Notes: generated from the letters alone by a model not told the origin. Shown: positions 34,831 through 43,600, counted from the first letter of the stretch. The stretch is 64,000 nucleotides of DNA from PALSA-350 sp963834445 (GCA_963834445.1 CAWIBU010000002.1:124001-188000); one strand, 5' to 3'. Translations and numbers: made by a program.

Positions 34831-35886
34831 ATGGAGATCGGCATTGACAGTTTCGCAGCATCTATTCCCGACCCGGTTACCGGGGTCGCGCTCACCCCGG
34901 TCGAGCGTATGCAACATCTATTGGAAGAGATTGCCCATGCCGACCAGGTGGGTCTGGACGTATTTGGTATCGGGGAGCACCACCGGCCCGAGTTTCTTGA
35001 TTCAGCGCCCCCGGTCATTCTGGGCGCGGCGGCTGCCCTGACTAAACGTATTCGCCTCACCAGCGCGGTGACGGTGTTGAGCGCCGCCGATCCGGTGCGA
35101 GTGTTTCAGCAGTTCGCAACCCTCGATCTCATTTCTCAGGGCCGGGCAGAAATTGTCGCTGGCCGAGGCTCGTTTATCGAGTCGTTCCCGCTGTTCGGTT
35201 TTGCCCTGGAAGACTACGACTCGCTGTTTGCCGAGAAGCTTGAATTGCTGCTCAAGATTCGCGAGAGCAAGCAGGTTTATTGGTCGGGCAAGCACCGTGC
35301 GCCGCTCACCGGGCAAAGCATTTACCCGCGGCCGTTGCAGGATCCACTACCCATCTGGCTGGGGGTGGGTGGCACGCCTGCATCGTTTGCCCGCGCCGGT
35401 GCGCTGGGGCTGCCTCTGATGGTGGCGATCATCGGCGGCGAGCCACACCGCTTTCGGCCGCACATCGAGCTTTATCGCGAAGCCGGGCGCCGCGCGGGGC
35501 GCCAGCCGGAGCAGCTCAAGGTGGGACTGCACTGCATCGGCTTCGTGGGCGACACGGTGCAACAGGCGGCAGATGATTTTTTCCCGGGCTACGCCCACAC
35601 CTTTACCGAGATCGGCAAAGAGCGCGGCTGGCCGCCCACCACGCGGGCGCAGTTCGATGCCTTGCGTGGTCCTACGGGAGCCCTGCTGATCGGCGATGCG
35701 CCAACTGTCAGCGAGAAGATTTTGTATATCAATGAAGCGCTTGGCGGCATTGCCCGCATCACGTTCCAGATGGGCGTGTCCACCCTTCCGCATGCGAAGA
35801 TGATGAAGGCCATTGAGATTCTGGGTAACCGGGTGGCGCCTATCGTGCGCGAAGAGCTGCCGGCCGTCAGCGAAATGAAGCAATGA
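34831..35886 (+). CDS. LLM class flavin-dependent oxidoreductase
   Basis: 351 residues of a luciferase-like monooxygenase. Visible marks are GLDVFGIGEHHRPEF, TKRIRLTSAVTVLSAADPVRV, LDLISQGRAEIVAGRGSF, DPLPIWLGVGGTPASFARAG and the C-terminal TFQMGVSTLPHAKMM. The family binds FMN (or F420) and often acts on alkanals or other small carbon compounds. Substrate unknown. The gene overlaps tag by four bases (ATGA), so the two are translationally coupled, a combination without an obvious metabolic link. Confidence 0.9.
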   Translation: MEIGIDSFAASIPDPVTGVALTPVERMQHLLEEIAHADQVGLDVFGIGEHHRPEFLDSAPPVILGAAAALTKRIRLTSAVTVLSAADPVRVFQQFATLDLISQGRAEIVAGRGSFIESFPLFGFALEDYDSLFAEKLELLLKIRESKQVYWSGKHRAPLTGQSIYPRPLQDPLPIWLGVGGTPASFARAGALGLPLMVAIIGGEPHRFRPHIELYREAGRRAGRQPEQLKVGLHCIGFVGDTVQQAADDFFPGYAHTFTEIGKERGWPPTTRAQFDALRGPTGALLIGDAPTVSEKILYINEALGGIARITFQMGVSTLPHAKMMKAIEILGNRVAPIVREELPAVSEMKQ

Positions 35887-36437
35887 AAAAACTGCAGCGG
35901 TGTGCCTGGGCAGAAAGCGATCCGCTGCTGCAGGTCTACCACGACGAGGAATGGGGAGTGCCGCAGCACGATAGCCGCGCGCTGTGGGAGCTGCTGATGC
36001 TCGAAGGCTTTCAGGCTGGGTTGGCCTGGATTACGGTGTTGCGCAAGCGCGAGGCTTTCCGCAAAGCGTTTCGTAATTTTGATCCCAGGAAGGTCGCGGC
36101 GTTTCAGCAAGCCGATGTAGCCAGGCTACTCGAAGACCCCGGCATCATCCGCTCCCGGGCCAAGATCGAAGCCACGATTCACGGGGCCCGCATCTACCAG
36201 GAAATGCAGCGTGCCGGAGAAGACTTCTCCGGTTTTGCCTGGAACCTTGTGGGGGGCAAGCCCATCAAGAACAGGACCGGCAGCCTGCCGGCGAAGACGG
36301 AGCTTTCCGAGCAGATTTCCGCGGTGCTCAAGAAGCGTGGGTTCAAGTTTGTCGGCCCGGTTATTGTGTACGCATGGATGCAGGCTTCGGGAATGGTCGA
36401 CGACCACGACCCCAGGTGCTTCCGCCGTAAGGGTTAG
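35883..36437 (+). CDS. tag: DNA-3-methyladenine glycosylase I
   Basis: 184 residues. It removes 3-methyladenine from alkylated DNA in base-excision repair. Family motifs are RCAWAESDPLLQVYHDEEWGVP (first zinc-binding Cys and the substrate pocket), WELLMLEGFQAGLAW with the catalytic Glu, ITVLRKREAFRKAF, and the C-terminal MVDDHDPRCF, which holds the zinc His and Cys. Length is normal. It overlaps the LLM gene, and a repeat-rich region follows. Confidence 0.95.
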   Translation: MKKLQRCAWAESDPLLQVYHDEEWGVPQHDSRALWELLMLEGFQAGLAWITVLRKREAFRKAFRNFDPRKVAAFQQADVARLLEDPGIIRSRAKIEATIHGARIYQEMQRAGEDFSGFAWNLVGGKPIKNRTGSLPAKTELSEQISAVLKKRGFKFVGPVIVYAWMQASGMVDDHDPRCFRRKG

Positions 36438-36471
36438 CGCCGCTTGGTTGTGGTCGCTATGGCTTTCCCTT

Positions 36472-36915
36472 CCGTATCCCCAAACGAATTTGTCATCCCG
36501 AGGAGCCGACTTGCCTGGCGGCAAGTTAAGGATGGAATGAACGAGCGAAGCGATCTGCCTTTTGGCCTCGCCCCTCAAGCAAATTTGTCATCGTGTCCCC
36601 CAAACAAATTTGTCATCCCGACCGTAGCGTACCCGAATTCCTGTTTCGCCATGTCAGACAGATCCACGTGTGCGGCTTTCATTAAGGAAAGCCGCATGAA
36701 GTTTGCCAGCGCCACCAACCTCGACAGGAATTCGGGGGTAGCGAAGTGGAGGGATCTGCTGTGCGCCTTTCCCCCAAACCAGGGCCCCACGAGTGAGCTC
36801 GCAAATTCAGCCCGAGCCATTTTGTTCATCGGTGAGCCGACTTGCTTGTGGCAAGTCAAGGATGGAGTGAACGCGGAAAGCCTGCTTTTCAAGAATCTCT
36901 CAAGCGAATTTGTGG
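36472..36915. repeat. Repeat block copy 1 (REP-like units plus MITE-like insert)
   Basis: About 440 bp without a credible gene between tag and moaC. It contains several ATTTGTCATCCCGA units and a ~300-bp stretch (from 36595) nearly identical to 43998-44290. The units resemble the palindromic GTCATCCCGA-type repeats seen elsewhere in the window. The long frame that can be read through it is not considered a gene. Confidence 0.8.
36632..36738. mobile_element. MITE-like element, copy 1 (107 bp)
   Basis: Ends are a perfect 13-bp inverted repeat CCCGAATTCCTGT (36632-36644) and its inverse (36724-36736), flanked by TA on both sides (36630-36631 and 36739-36740). An internal perfect hairpin GCGGCTTTC-ATTAAG-GAAAGCCGC lies at 36672-36695. 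It interrupts a REP-like unit: the uninterrupted unit at 44331 reads ACCGAAGCGTAGCGAAGTGG with a single TA. This fits TA-targeting transposition, as seen for IS630/mariner-type elements. No transposase is encoded. Confidence 0.75.
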
Positions 36916-36925
36916 TCGGGCCGGA

Positions 36926-37399
36926 CTAGATTTTGATACCCCTCACGTAATCGCCGCTCTTGCCGCCGGATTTGCGCTGCAGCACGATCTCGCGGATGGC
37001 GATCGACTTGTCCATCGCCTTGCACATGTCGTAGATGGTAAGCGCCGCGACCGCTGCCGCGGTCAGCGCCTCCATCTCAACGCCGGTGCCGGCGATGGTC
37101 GCCGCCGTGCTGCGAATGGCGATGCCGCCCTCGACCACCGTCGCCGTGACATCGATAAAGCTCAAGGGCAGGGGATGACACATGGGGATCAAATCGGCGG
37201 TGCGCTTGGCTGCCTGAATCCCGGCAAAGCGCGCCACCTCCAGCGGATTGCCTTTGGGGTTTTGCGGCAGCGCCGCCAACACCGCCGCCGACAACTCAAC
37301 AAATGCGGACGCCTCCGCCTCCCGCCTGGTCGCGGCTTTGGCGCTCACATCCACCATGTGGGCACTGCCTTCAGCGTCGTAATGGGAGAGCTTATCCAT
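36926..37399 (-). CDS. moaC: Cyclic pyranopterin monophosphate synthase
   Basis: 157 residues. With MoaA it converts GTP to cyclic pyranopterin monophosphate in molybdenum cofactor synthesis. Conserved stretches are HMVDVSAKAATRREAEA, the LIPMCHPLPLSFIDV motif, GVEMEALTAAAVAALTIYDMCKAMDK and the C-terminal KSGGKSGDY. Length is normal. It follows moeA by 18 bp on the same strand, so the two are probably co-transcribed; moaA, moaD and moaE are not in the window. Confidence 0.95.
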   Translation of the reverse strand: MDKLSHYDAEGSAHMVDVSAKAATRREAEASAFVELSAAVLAALPQNPKGNPLEVARFAGIQAAKRTADLIPMCHPLPLSFIDVTATVVEGGIAIRSTAATIAGTGVEMEALTAAAVAALTIYDMCKAMDKSIAIREIVLQRKSGGKSGDYVRGIKI

Positions 37400-37417
37400 C
37401 TTGATGAACCTTGGTGG

Positions 37418-38623
37418 TTAGGCTAGCAGCACAGTGACGGTCTCGCCAGCGGCGATCTGCGGGCGATCGGCCGGCACCACGAGAAAGCAGTTGGAGCGGC
37501 TGGCGGCAGCCAGATCACCGGAGCCCTGCCAGGCGACCACCTCCACCGTGACCGCAGTGAAATCGGAGTGCAGCCTGGCCGGCAGGAAGCGCGTGAGGCC
37601 GGGCTTCACGCGAACCTCCCCGTTCAGCCGGGCCTGGGCAAAACGAGGTCCGCGCGCAGGCTCCCCGCAAAGGCCCCCCAGCAATGGTTCGACAAACAGC
37701 GAAAACGTAACCATGGTCGATACAGGATTGCCAGGCAGACCGAAAAAATAAACCGAACCAACCTTGCCGAAGACGACCGGCTTGCCCGGCTGGATCAGCG
37801 CCCCGGTAAAAAAGAACTCAGCGCCCCTCGCGAGCAGAACCTCTTCCACCAGGTCGTACTTGCCCATCGACACGCCGCCCGAGAGCAGCACCAGATCGGC
37901 TTCGAGCGCGCTGCGGAGAATGGAGTCAAGATGGCCGCGCTCATCACGCGCCGTTGCCAGCCGCAACGGCGTCGCGCCAGCCGCCAGCACCTGCGCCGCC
38001 AGCGAATAACTGTTGGAGTTGCGTATTTGATAAATCAGCGGCTGCTCGTCGACCTCGACCAGTTCGTCGCCGGTGGCGACGATCGCCACCCGAGGCCGGG
38101 CGAAGACACTGAGCTGCGCCGCGCCGCAAGACGCCGCTGCACCCACCTGGGCCGCGGAGAGCCGCGTGCCACGGGGCAAAACCACGTCGCCTGCGCGAGC
38201 CTCTGCGCCCAGGGGAACGATGTTTTCGCCGGCAGCGATCCTGCGGCCGGGTATGAGATGAAGTGTGTCCTGCTGGTGGTTAACATGCTCGACCATAACC
38301 ACGCAATCGGCGCCCGGCGGCACCTGCGCGCCGGTCATGATCTCGACCGCCTGGCCGTCGGTCACCGCCGCACCCGCCCAGCTCTCGCCCGCGCGAATCG
38401 ATCCGACGACCTGCAGCCTGCTCCCGGCCACAACGTCGGCAGCACGGCAGGCAAACCCGTCACGGGTAGACCGGGGAAATGGCGGCTGATCCCGATCCGC
38501 GTAGACCGGCTCCGCCAGCACCCTGCCCAAACTGTCGAGCAGAGAAGTTGACTCTGGCAGCGTGCCCGCCAGCCCGTCCGCATGCTGCCGGACGATGCGC
38601 GCGGCATCGCCATAGCTCACCAC
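37418..38623 (-). CDS. moeA: Molybdopterin molybdenumtransferase
   Basis: About 401 residues. It inserts molybdate into adenylylated molybdopterin. Visible are the N-terminal SYGDAARIVRQHA, FPRSTRDGFACRAADV, AVEIMTGAQVPPGADCVVMVEHV, GDELVEV, the MoCF-biosynthesis fold with DLVLLSGGVSMGKYD and the FFGLPGNPVSTMVTF loop, and a domain IV end. The start is uncertain: GTG 38623 fits the family N-terminus; TTG 38647 would begin within the terminator region of the upstream gene. It is the first gene of a moeA-moaC operon. Confidence 0.92.
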   Translation of the reverse strand: MVSYGDAARIVRQHADGLAGTLPESTSLLDSLGRVLAEPVYADRDQPPFPRSTRDGFACRAADVVAGSRLQVVGSIRAGESWAGAAVTDGQAVEIMTGAQVPPGADCVVMVEHVNHQQDTLHLIPGRRIAAGENIVPLGAEARAGDVVLPRGTRLSAAQVGAAASCGAAQLSVFARPRVAIVATGDELVEVDEQPLIYQIRNSNSYSLAAQVLAAGATPLRLATARDERGHLDSILRSALEADLVLLSGGVSMGKYDLVEEVLLARGAEFFFTGALIQPGKPVVFGKVGSVYFFGLPGNPVSTMVTFSLFVEPLLGGLCGEPARGPRFAQARLNGEVRVKPGLTRFLPARLHSDFTAVTVEVVAWQGSGDLAAASRSNCFLVVPADRPQIAAGETVTVLLA

Positions 38624-38645
38624 CCGGGATGGAGCGAAGTCATTC

Positions 38646-38682
38646 AAATAAATAAAAGGGACGCCGCTCAGCAGCGTCCCTT
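38646..38682 (-). terminator. Rho-independent terminator of the CarboxypepD_reg/TPR gene
   Basis: Stem AAGGGACGC/GCGTCCCTT (38656-38664 and 38674-38682) followed on the minus strand by TTTATTTATTT. It lies 26 bp past the stop at 38708 and just before moeA, separating the two units. Confidence 0.8.
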
Positions 38683-38707
38683 CACCGGTTGCCAACAGTC
38701 CGAAAAA

Positions 38708-39802
38708 TTAGTGCTTGGCGTTGTATTTGGAATTGACCTTCGCGCCGATCTCAGCCAGAATCGACTTCGCTTCCGGGGCCATCGGGCCGGTCGGGGCCAG
38801 GTCAAGATACTTCTGATACGCTTCTGCCGTGCCGGGAGGGGCCACGATTTTTTGCGTCTTGGGGTCCACGGTGGCCTTGGAAATAAGCGCCTGCCCCTTC
38901 AGATAGTAGGGAATTGGCTTGCTGGGGTCGGCAGCGATCGCCTTGTCCGCGGCCGCAATGGTCGCGTCGGTTTGCCCCGTGCGGCTGAGAACAATGGTCT
39001 CGTTGGTGTAAAACATACCGGCATTGGCCGGTTGCAGTTTAGCCGCAGCGTCGTACGATGCCGTAGCGTCTGGAATCTTGTTGGAGTTGGCATACACCTC
39101 GCCCAACGCGTTGTTGTCGGCTGCTTCGACTTCAGGGTTCGGCTTCTTCGAGTTGGTGTCGAGATCGAGCGCCTTCTTCAACGAAGTTGTCGCGTCGTCC
39201 CACTTCTTTTCGCCTGTCTGCGCGATGCCCAGCTCGAGCCACAAAATAGCGGCATCTGGTTTAATGACCACCGCTTGCTGCATCAGCTGGTCGGCCTGGG
39301 GGTAGTTCTTGGCCGCATTGGCCGCCCGCGCCTGTTTCAGCAGGTCGTTCAGCTTGCCGACACCCTGGTTTTCTTTCACAATTTCCGCATTGCGCTTTTT
39401 AGCTTCCTCAAGTTCCTTACGCTGTTCCGGGGGCAGCTTGTTAACGTACTCGGCGCGGCTCAGGTCAAAATCCTGCAGGGTATCGGTGCCGGCGGTGAAC
39501 TTGACGTTGTCAAAGCGGTCGACGGCCTTACCTGGCGTCGCGAACAAGGTCACGTAATAAGTGCCTGGCTTGATGCCCGAGCCCTTGTAATCACCGTTCT
39601 GATCGGTGGTGAAGGTGTAAAGCGGGGTCTTGCCATCTGTGCTGAAGACCACTTGCCCGTTGACGATGGGCGCATTGGCCGGGTCCTGCACGTGGCCGTG
39701 AACCGAGGCCGTGGTGGCGTCCGCGGGGGCCTGGGCGACCGCAATGGCCGGAGCGAAGGCAAGCGTGATGCACGCAAGCCAGAGAGTCAGTTTCGAACGC
39801 AT
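38708..39802 (-). CDS. Secreted carboxypeptidase-regulatory/TPR protein
   Basis: 364 residues behind GAGGAG. A signal peptide (1-23, ending AVAQA) precedes a CarboxypepD_reg-like beta-sandwich (~30-115, VHGHVQDPANAPIVNGQVVF and GSGIKPGTYYVTLFATPGK). A charged linker EYVNKLPPEQRKELEEAKKR leads into TPR repeats (~150-345; ARAANAAKNYPQADQLMQQA, IPDATASYDAAAKLQPANAG, AYQKYLDLAPTGP). Such proteins are common in Acidobacteria and probably work in periplasmic assembly or transport. Function is unknown. It is terminated by a clear hairpin. Confidence 0.87.
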   Translation of the reverse strand: MRSKLTLWLACITLAFAPAIAVAQAPADATTASVHGHVQDPANAPIVNGQVVFSTDGKTPLYTFTTDQNGDYKGSGIKPGTYYVTLFATPGKAVDRFDNVKFTAGTDTLQDFDLSRAEYVNKLPPEQRKELEEAKKRNAEIVKENQGVGKLNDLLKQARAANAAKNYPQADQLMQQAVVIKPDAAILWLELGIAQTGEKKWDDATTSLKKALDLDTNSKKPNPEVEAADNNALGEVYANSNKIPDATASYDAAAKLQPANAGMFYTNETIVLSRTGQTDATIAAADKAIAADPSKPIPYYLKGQALISKATVDPKTQKIVAPPGTAEAYQKYLDLAPTGPMAPEAKSILAEIGAKVNSKYNAKH

Positions 39803-40161
39803 GGTCTATCTCCTCGAGGGACGCAAGCCGGTGGATACACCACAAGCGGTATTCCGCCCACATAGCACGAACAAAGTTAAATGCAACCGCACCTACAATT
39901 CAAGGCCCGAGCCCGTCGGCTCATATTTGGTGTTGGATGTGGATTTGGGCCGAAGCGTCAGAAAAACCTGCTTTAGCGTCCGGGGGGGAATTCTGTTCCT
40001 GAAGGGTACGGGCTTCAGCCCGTACAAGATGAAATAGAAAATGATCGGCTTTAGCCGCTGAGGGCCCCTTTTCCGCCCGGATACGCGGCCCTCAGCGGCT
40101 GAAGCCGATTCGCTTTTGTGGTGATATATGTACGGGCTGAAGCCCGTACCCTTCAGCCGGT
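39803..40161. other. Intergenic region holding a nested palindrome
   Basis: About 360 bp between the TPR gene promoter side and the 3' end of trmFO. The left half has no recognised element; the right half is the nested inverted repeat at 39999-40156. Confidence 0.6.
39999..40156. repeat. Nested long inverted repeat
   Basis: Outer arms 39999-40026 and 40129-40156 are perfectly complementary over 28 bp and are themselves palindromic (TACGGGCTTCAGCCCGTA). Inner arms 40044-40066 and 40087-40109 pair over 23 bp with one G:T mismatch. It ends six bases before the trmFO stop codon side and would form a cruciform or a long RNA hairpin. No protein is encoded. Confidence 0.88.
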
Positions 40162-41517
40162 TTAGCCCACCGCCACGGCGGCAGCAGGCTGCCACCACCC
40201 GTCGAACGCCGCCAGGGCGCGCTCGCACTGCAGGCGGTGCCGCTCCCGTTTATCGCGGATTTTTTGCCGCAGCTCCTCTTCCAGCGGCAGCAGCAGGTCG
40301 AACGTAATATTGGCTGGCTGGAAGTCTTTCGCCTGGGCATGCGTGATGTAGTGCACCAGCGAACCCAGCCCCGTTCCCCGCGGCACGGGCACTGCGGTCT
40401 GGCCCTGGGCGAGCTGAGCGGCATACAGGCCGGCGAGCATGCCAGTGGCAATCGACTCGGTATAGCCCTCCACTCCGGAAAGCTGCCCGGCAATCAGAAC
40501 CCGGGGATGGTCGCGCAGGGCCAGCGTCTCGGTGAGCACGCGGGGCGCGTTGATATAGGTATTGCGGTGGATCTGGCCAAAGCGCAGAAACTTCGCGTTC
40601 TCAAGGCCGGGAATCAGCCGCAAAACACGCGCCTGCTCCCCGAACTTGAGATGGTTCTGCAGGCCGACCAGGTTGTAGGAGTCGGCGCGCAGATTTTCGC
40701 AGCGCAACTGCACCACGGCCCAGGGTATTTTGCCGGTGCGCGGGTCACGCAGCCCAACCGGCTTCATGGGTCCAAAACGGAGCGTTTCCCGGCCCCGCCG
40801 CGCCAGCTCTTCGATCGGCAGGCAACCCTCGAAATATTCCAGCTTCTCCCACGCTTTGCTTTCCACCGCCTCGGCGGAGATCAGGGCCTCGTAGAAGCGC
40901 TCGTACTCCTCTTTGGACATGGGGCAGTTGATGTAGTCGGCAGTGCCTTTATCGTACCGGGCAGCGAAGTAGACGCGCTCCATGGCGATGGAATCGGCCT
41001 CGACGATGGGGCTAATGGAGTCATAAAAGGCAAGCTGGCCGCTGCCGGTGAGCCGGGCAATCTCCGCGCACAGGGGAGCCGAAGTCAGCGGGCCGGTGGC
41101 CACGATGGTGATCTGGTCCTCATCGAGCGTGGTGACTTCTTCGCGATGCACCGTGATGCGGCTTTCCTGCTCCATGGCGTTCGCCACCAGCCGCGAGAAC
41201 TCGACCCGGTCGACCGCGAGCGCATGGCCGGCGGGCACCGCGCTTGCATCCGCGCAGGTCAACAGGGCAGAGCCGGCCCGGCGCATCTCCTGCTTCAGCA
41301 GCCAGGGCGCTGTGTTTTCGCTTTCTGACTTGAGCGAGTTGGAGCAGACCAGCTCGGCGAAGTCTGCCGTTTGGTGCGCCGGCGTAGAGCGTAAAGCGCC
41401 ATCGACGACAGTGCGCATTTCGTAGAGGTCGACCTGGCACCCGCGCCGCGCCGCCATGAGCGCGGCTTCAGGTCCGGCCAGACCGCCGCCGATCACGCGG
41501 ATACGCGGCGTGCTCAA
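40162..41517 (-). CDS. trmFO: Folate-dependent tRNA (uracil-54-C5-)-methyltransferase
   Basis: About 451 residues from TTG 41517, with GGAG upstream; the TTGA overlaps the GNAT stop. It forms ribothymidine at tRNA position 54 using methylenetetrahydrofolate and FAD. Motifs are the FAD-binding IRVIGGGLAGPEAALMAARRG, CSNSLKSES, FYDSISPIVEADSI, YINCPMSKEEYERFYEAL and GQLSGVEGYTESIATGMLAG. Length is normal. It is the third gene of the CGNR-GNAT-trmFO run, probably co-transcribed. Confidence 0.95.
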   Translation of the reverse strand: MSTPRIRVIGGGLAGPEAALMAARRGCQVDLYEMRTVVDGALRSTPAHQTADFAELVCSNSLKSESENTAPWLLKQEMRRAGSALLTCADASAVPAGHALAVDRVEFSRLVANAMEQESRITVHREEVTTLDEDQITIVATGPLTSAPLCAEIARLTGSGQLAFYDSISPIVEADSIAMERVYFAARYDKGTADYINCPMSKEEYERFYEALISAEAVESKAWEKLEYFEGCLPIEELARRGRETLRFGPMKPVGLRDPRTGKIPWAVVQLRCENLRADSYNLVGLQNHLKFGEQARVLRLIPGLENAKFLRFGQIHRNTYINAPRVLTETLALRDHPRVLIAGQLSGVEGYTESIATGMLAGLYAAQLAQGQTAVPVPRGTGLGSLVHYITHAQAKDFQPANITFDLLLPLEEELRQKIRDKRERHRLQCERALAAFDGWWQPAAAVAVG

Positions 41518-42005
41518 TGGGTACGCTCCAGCTTTGCGAGCGACTGAATGGCCTCGTCGTTCACGCGCATGATGCGCCACTCATCGAGAAATTGCGCACC
41601 CAGCCCCTGGTAAAAGTCGATGGCGGTCTGGTTCCACTCGAGCACATCCCATTGCAGGCGCACGCAGCCCTGCTCGGCCGCCCGCGCCGCCACCCGCGCC
41701 AGCAGTGACTTGCCAATCCCCAACCCGCGAAACTTCGGCAGCACAAACAGATCTTCCAGATGGATGCCGGCGCGGCCTCGCCAGGTGGAGTAGTTGTAGA
41801 AGAAAAGGGCGAAACCGGCCGCTTCGCCGTGGCCATCCTCGGCGATGAAACACTCAAACACCGGGCGCTCGCCGAAGCCATCGCGCAGCAGATCGGCCGC
41901 GGTGGTTTTCACCGCGTCAGGCTCGCGCTCATAGGTGGCCAGTGCGCGGATCAGGTCAAGAATCAAAGGAATGTCAGTGGGTGTTGCCGCGCGAATGGAG
42001 TGCAT
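41514..42005 (-). CDS. GNAT family N-acetyltransferase
   Basis: 163 residues. The acetyl-CoA binding loop is visible as PKFRGLGIGKSLLARVA, preceded by the beta-bulge strand IHLEDLFVLP and followed by GCVRLQWDVLEWNQTAIDFYQGLGA. The pattern and length resemble spermidine/spermine (diamine) N-acetyltransferase-like proteins, but the substrate is not certain. It overlaps trmFO by four bases and follows the CGNR regulator gene by 10 bp. Confidence 0.9.
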   Translation of the reverse strand: MHSIRAATPTDIPLILDLIRALATYEREPDAVKTTAADLLRDGFGERPVFECFIAEDGHGEAAGFALFFYNYSTWRGRAGIHLEDLFVLPKFRGLGIGKSLLARVAARAAEQGCVRLQWDVLEWNQTAIDFYQGLGAQFLDEWRIMRVNDEAIQSLAKLERTH

Positions 42006-42015
42006 GGTCTGAACC

Positions 42016-42612
42016 TTATGGTATACCGCCGGCCCGCGCCTGATGTCTGCGCGCCTTCATGCGGTTGCCGCAGGTCTTCATATTGCACCAGCGCCGGGTA
42101 TGGTTCTTGCTGGTGTCAAGAAACAGCCAGCGGCAGGTGGGGTCGCCGCATTCCTTCACGCCGGCTGCTTCAGTCGATACCAATAAATCGGAAGCGGCCT
42201 CAGCCAGCTTCCACAGCGGAATCTCCGCTTGCTGTTCCTGACCAGCCCAACTCCAAACCAACTGTGACTTGCCGGCACGGAGCGTGCGATGGGCGGCCAT
42301 CTGCTGAAAGTGCTGCTGCAAAACTTCCATTTGCGCGGCGGGCGGTTTGCGGCCACCGAGCCTGGCATAGAGCACCGCAGCCAGCGCTTCGCGTAGTTCC
42401 ACTGCGGACGCCAGCACCCGCTGCGCGTCCCGCTCGCTTACGTTGCGCGCGAGCTTGCGTGCCTGATCGGCCGAGAGCAGCCGCAACTGCGCTGTCAGGC
42501 GCAGAAGATCTGCATAGGCCGGGAGCAACTCCTGGGGGCCGGACGCGGAGAAGCGGTCGTCCAGGCTGTTGACGAAGTCAAGCGCCGGATGCTCCGCAAG
42601 CAGTTCAAACAT
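42016..42612 (-). CDS. CGNR zinc-finger (ABATE-domain) regulator
   Basis: 198 residues. The N-terminal ABATE-like domain (~1-140) has ALDFVNSLDDR and YADLLRLTAQLRLLS. The C-terminal zinc finger is C-x4-CRWLFLDTSKNHTRRWC-x4-CGNRMKARRH, with the CGNR signature. These proteins are predicted stress- or ligand-responsive transcription factors. It is divergent from the EamA exporter gene with dyads in the 67-bp gap, so it probably regulates the exporter and its own operon. Confidence 0.9.
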   Translation of the reverse strand: MFELLAEHPALDFVNSLDDRFSASGPQELLPAYADLLRLTAQLRLLSADQARKLARNVSERDAQRVLASAVELREALAAVLYARLGGRKPPAAQMEVLQQHFQQMAAHRTLRAGKSQLVWSWAGQEQQAEIPLWKLAEAASDLLVSTEAAGVKECGDPTCRWLFLDTSKNHTRRWCNMKTCGNRMKARRHQARAGGIP

Positions 42613-42622
42613 GAATTTATTA

Positions 42623-42675
42623 TAACCTCTAAAAATACTTTGAGGGGTTAGATAAATCCGGGTTACAATCTAACC
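42623..42675. promoter_or_regulatory. Divergent promoter and operator between CGNR regulator and exporter
   Basis: The perfect dyad GGTTAGAT (42646-42653) with ATCTAACC (42668-42675), plus a second imperfect dyad TAACCTCT/AGGGGTTA (42623-42650). For the plus strand a -35 TTGAGG (42640-42645) and -10 TACAAT (42664-42669) are 18 bp apart. The start codon is only ~11 bp past the -10, so the exporter message may be almost leaderless. Confidence 0.6.
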
Positions 42676-42679
42676 AGTC

Positions 42680-43600
42680 ATGGCAACGATAACGGTTAGT
42701 GAAGGCAGGGTCGCGAAGCAGCAGGAGAGCAAGCTCGATGTGCGCGTGATTCTTGCCTTTGCGGCCATCTATATTCTTTGGGGATCGACCTACCTGGCGA
42801 TTCGGATCGCGGTGCAGTTGGTGCCCCCTTTCTTTGCCGCCGGGGCGCGGTTTTTCTTTGCCGGCGCCTTACTGTATGCGCTGATGCGTCTTTGGGGACG
42901 CCCTCGTCCCACGCGCCAGGAACTGGGCAGTCTCTGCCTGATTGGCTCGTTGATGTTTGTGGTCACCTATGGCGCGGTGTTCTGGGCGGAACAGTATGTG
43001 CCTTCCGGCTTTACCTCTGTACTGGAAGCGACGCTGCCGCTGATCACGATCGGGCTCGAGGTTTTTGTCTTTCGCCAGCAGCGCTTCCGCTGGACGCTGT
43101 TGATCTCGATCGCGGTCGGGTTTGTGGGGGCGCTGTTATTGCTGTTGCATAACGCGCAGCACATCCCACTGTGGCCCTGCCTGGCTATTCTGCTGGGGGG
43201 AACGGCCTGGTCATCGGGTGCGGTGCTGACCCGGGCGCTGCCGCTGCCAAAATCCAAAGGAATCACTGCCGGAGCAGAGATGCTGTTTGGCGGAGCGGTA
43301 TTGCTGGTGCTCTCTGCGCTCACGGGAGAGATGCATCCCTTTCCGCACATTTCCGGGAAAGCCTTTCTGGCGCTGGGCTACCTGGTGATTGCCGGCTCGT
43401 TGCTGGGGTTCAGCGCCTTTGTGTGGCTGCTGGGGCGGATGCCGGCCACGCGGGTCGCCAGCCATGCCTACGTCAATCCCGTGGTTGCTGTCGCCCTGGG
43501 CTACTTTTTTGCCGGGGAAGTGGTAACGCTGCGGATGCTGATCGGCACTGCGTTGATCGTAGCCAGCGTTGCTTTGATTCTGATCAAAGACAAAGCGTAA
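42680..43600 (+). CDS. EamA (drug/metabolite) exporter
   Basis: 306 residues with ten predicted membrane helices in two EamA halves. Marks include AAIYILWGSTYLAIRIAVQ, FFAAGARFFFAGALLYAL, the second-half GTAWSSGAVLTRALPLPKS and RVASHAYVNPVVAVALGYFFAGE. This is the YedA/RhaT-like DMT family, exporting small metabolites or amino acids. No ribosome site precedes the ATG. Divergent transcription from the CGNR regulator points to induced efflux. A short GC hairpin (43607-43629) follows. Confidence 0.92.
   Translation: MATITVSEGRVAKQQESKLDVRVILAFAAIYILWGSTYLAIRIAVQLVPPFFAAGARFFFAGALLYALMRLWGRPRPTRQELGSLCLIGSLMFVVTYGAVFWAEQYVPSGFTSVLEATLPLITIGLEVFVFRQQRFRWTLLISIAVGFVGALLLLLHNAQHIPLWPCLAILLGGTAWSSGAVLTRALPLPKSKGITAGAEMLFGGAVLLVLSALTGEMHPFPHISGKAFLALGYLVIAGSLLGFSAFVWLLGRMPATRVASHAYVNPVVAVALGYFFAGEVVTLRMLIGTALIVASVALILIKDKA

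Noticed and set aside
36444..36929. 161-codon frame in the repeat block
   Set aside because: Reads through duplicated non-coding repeats and the MITE-like insert.
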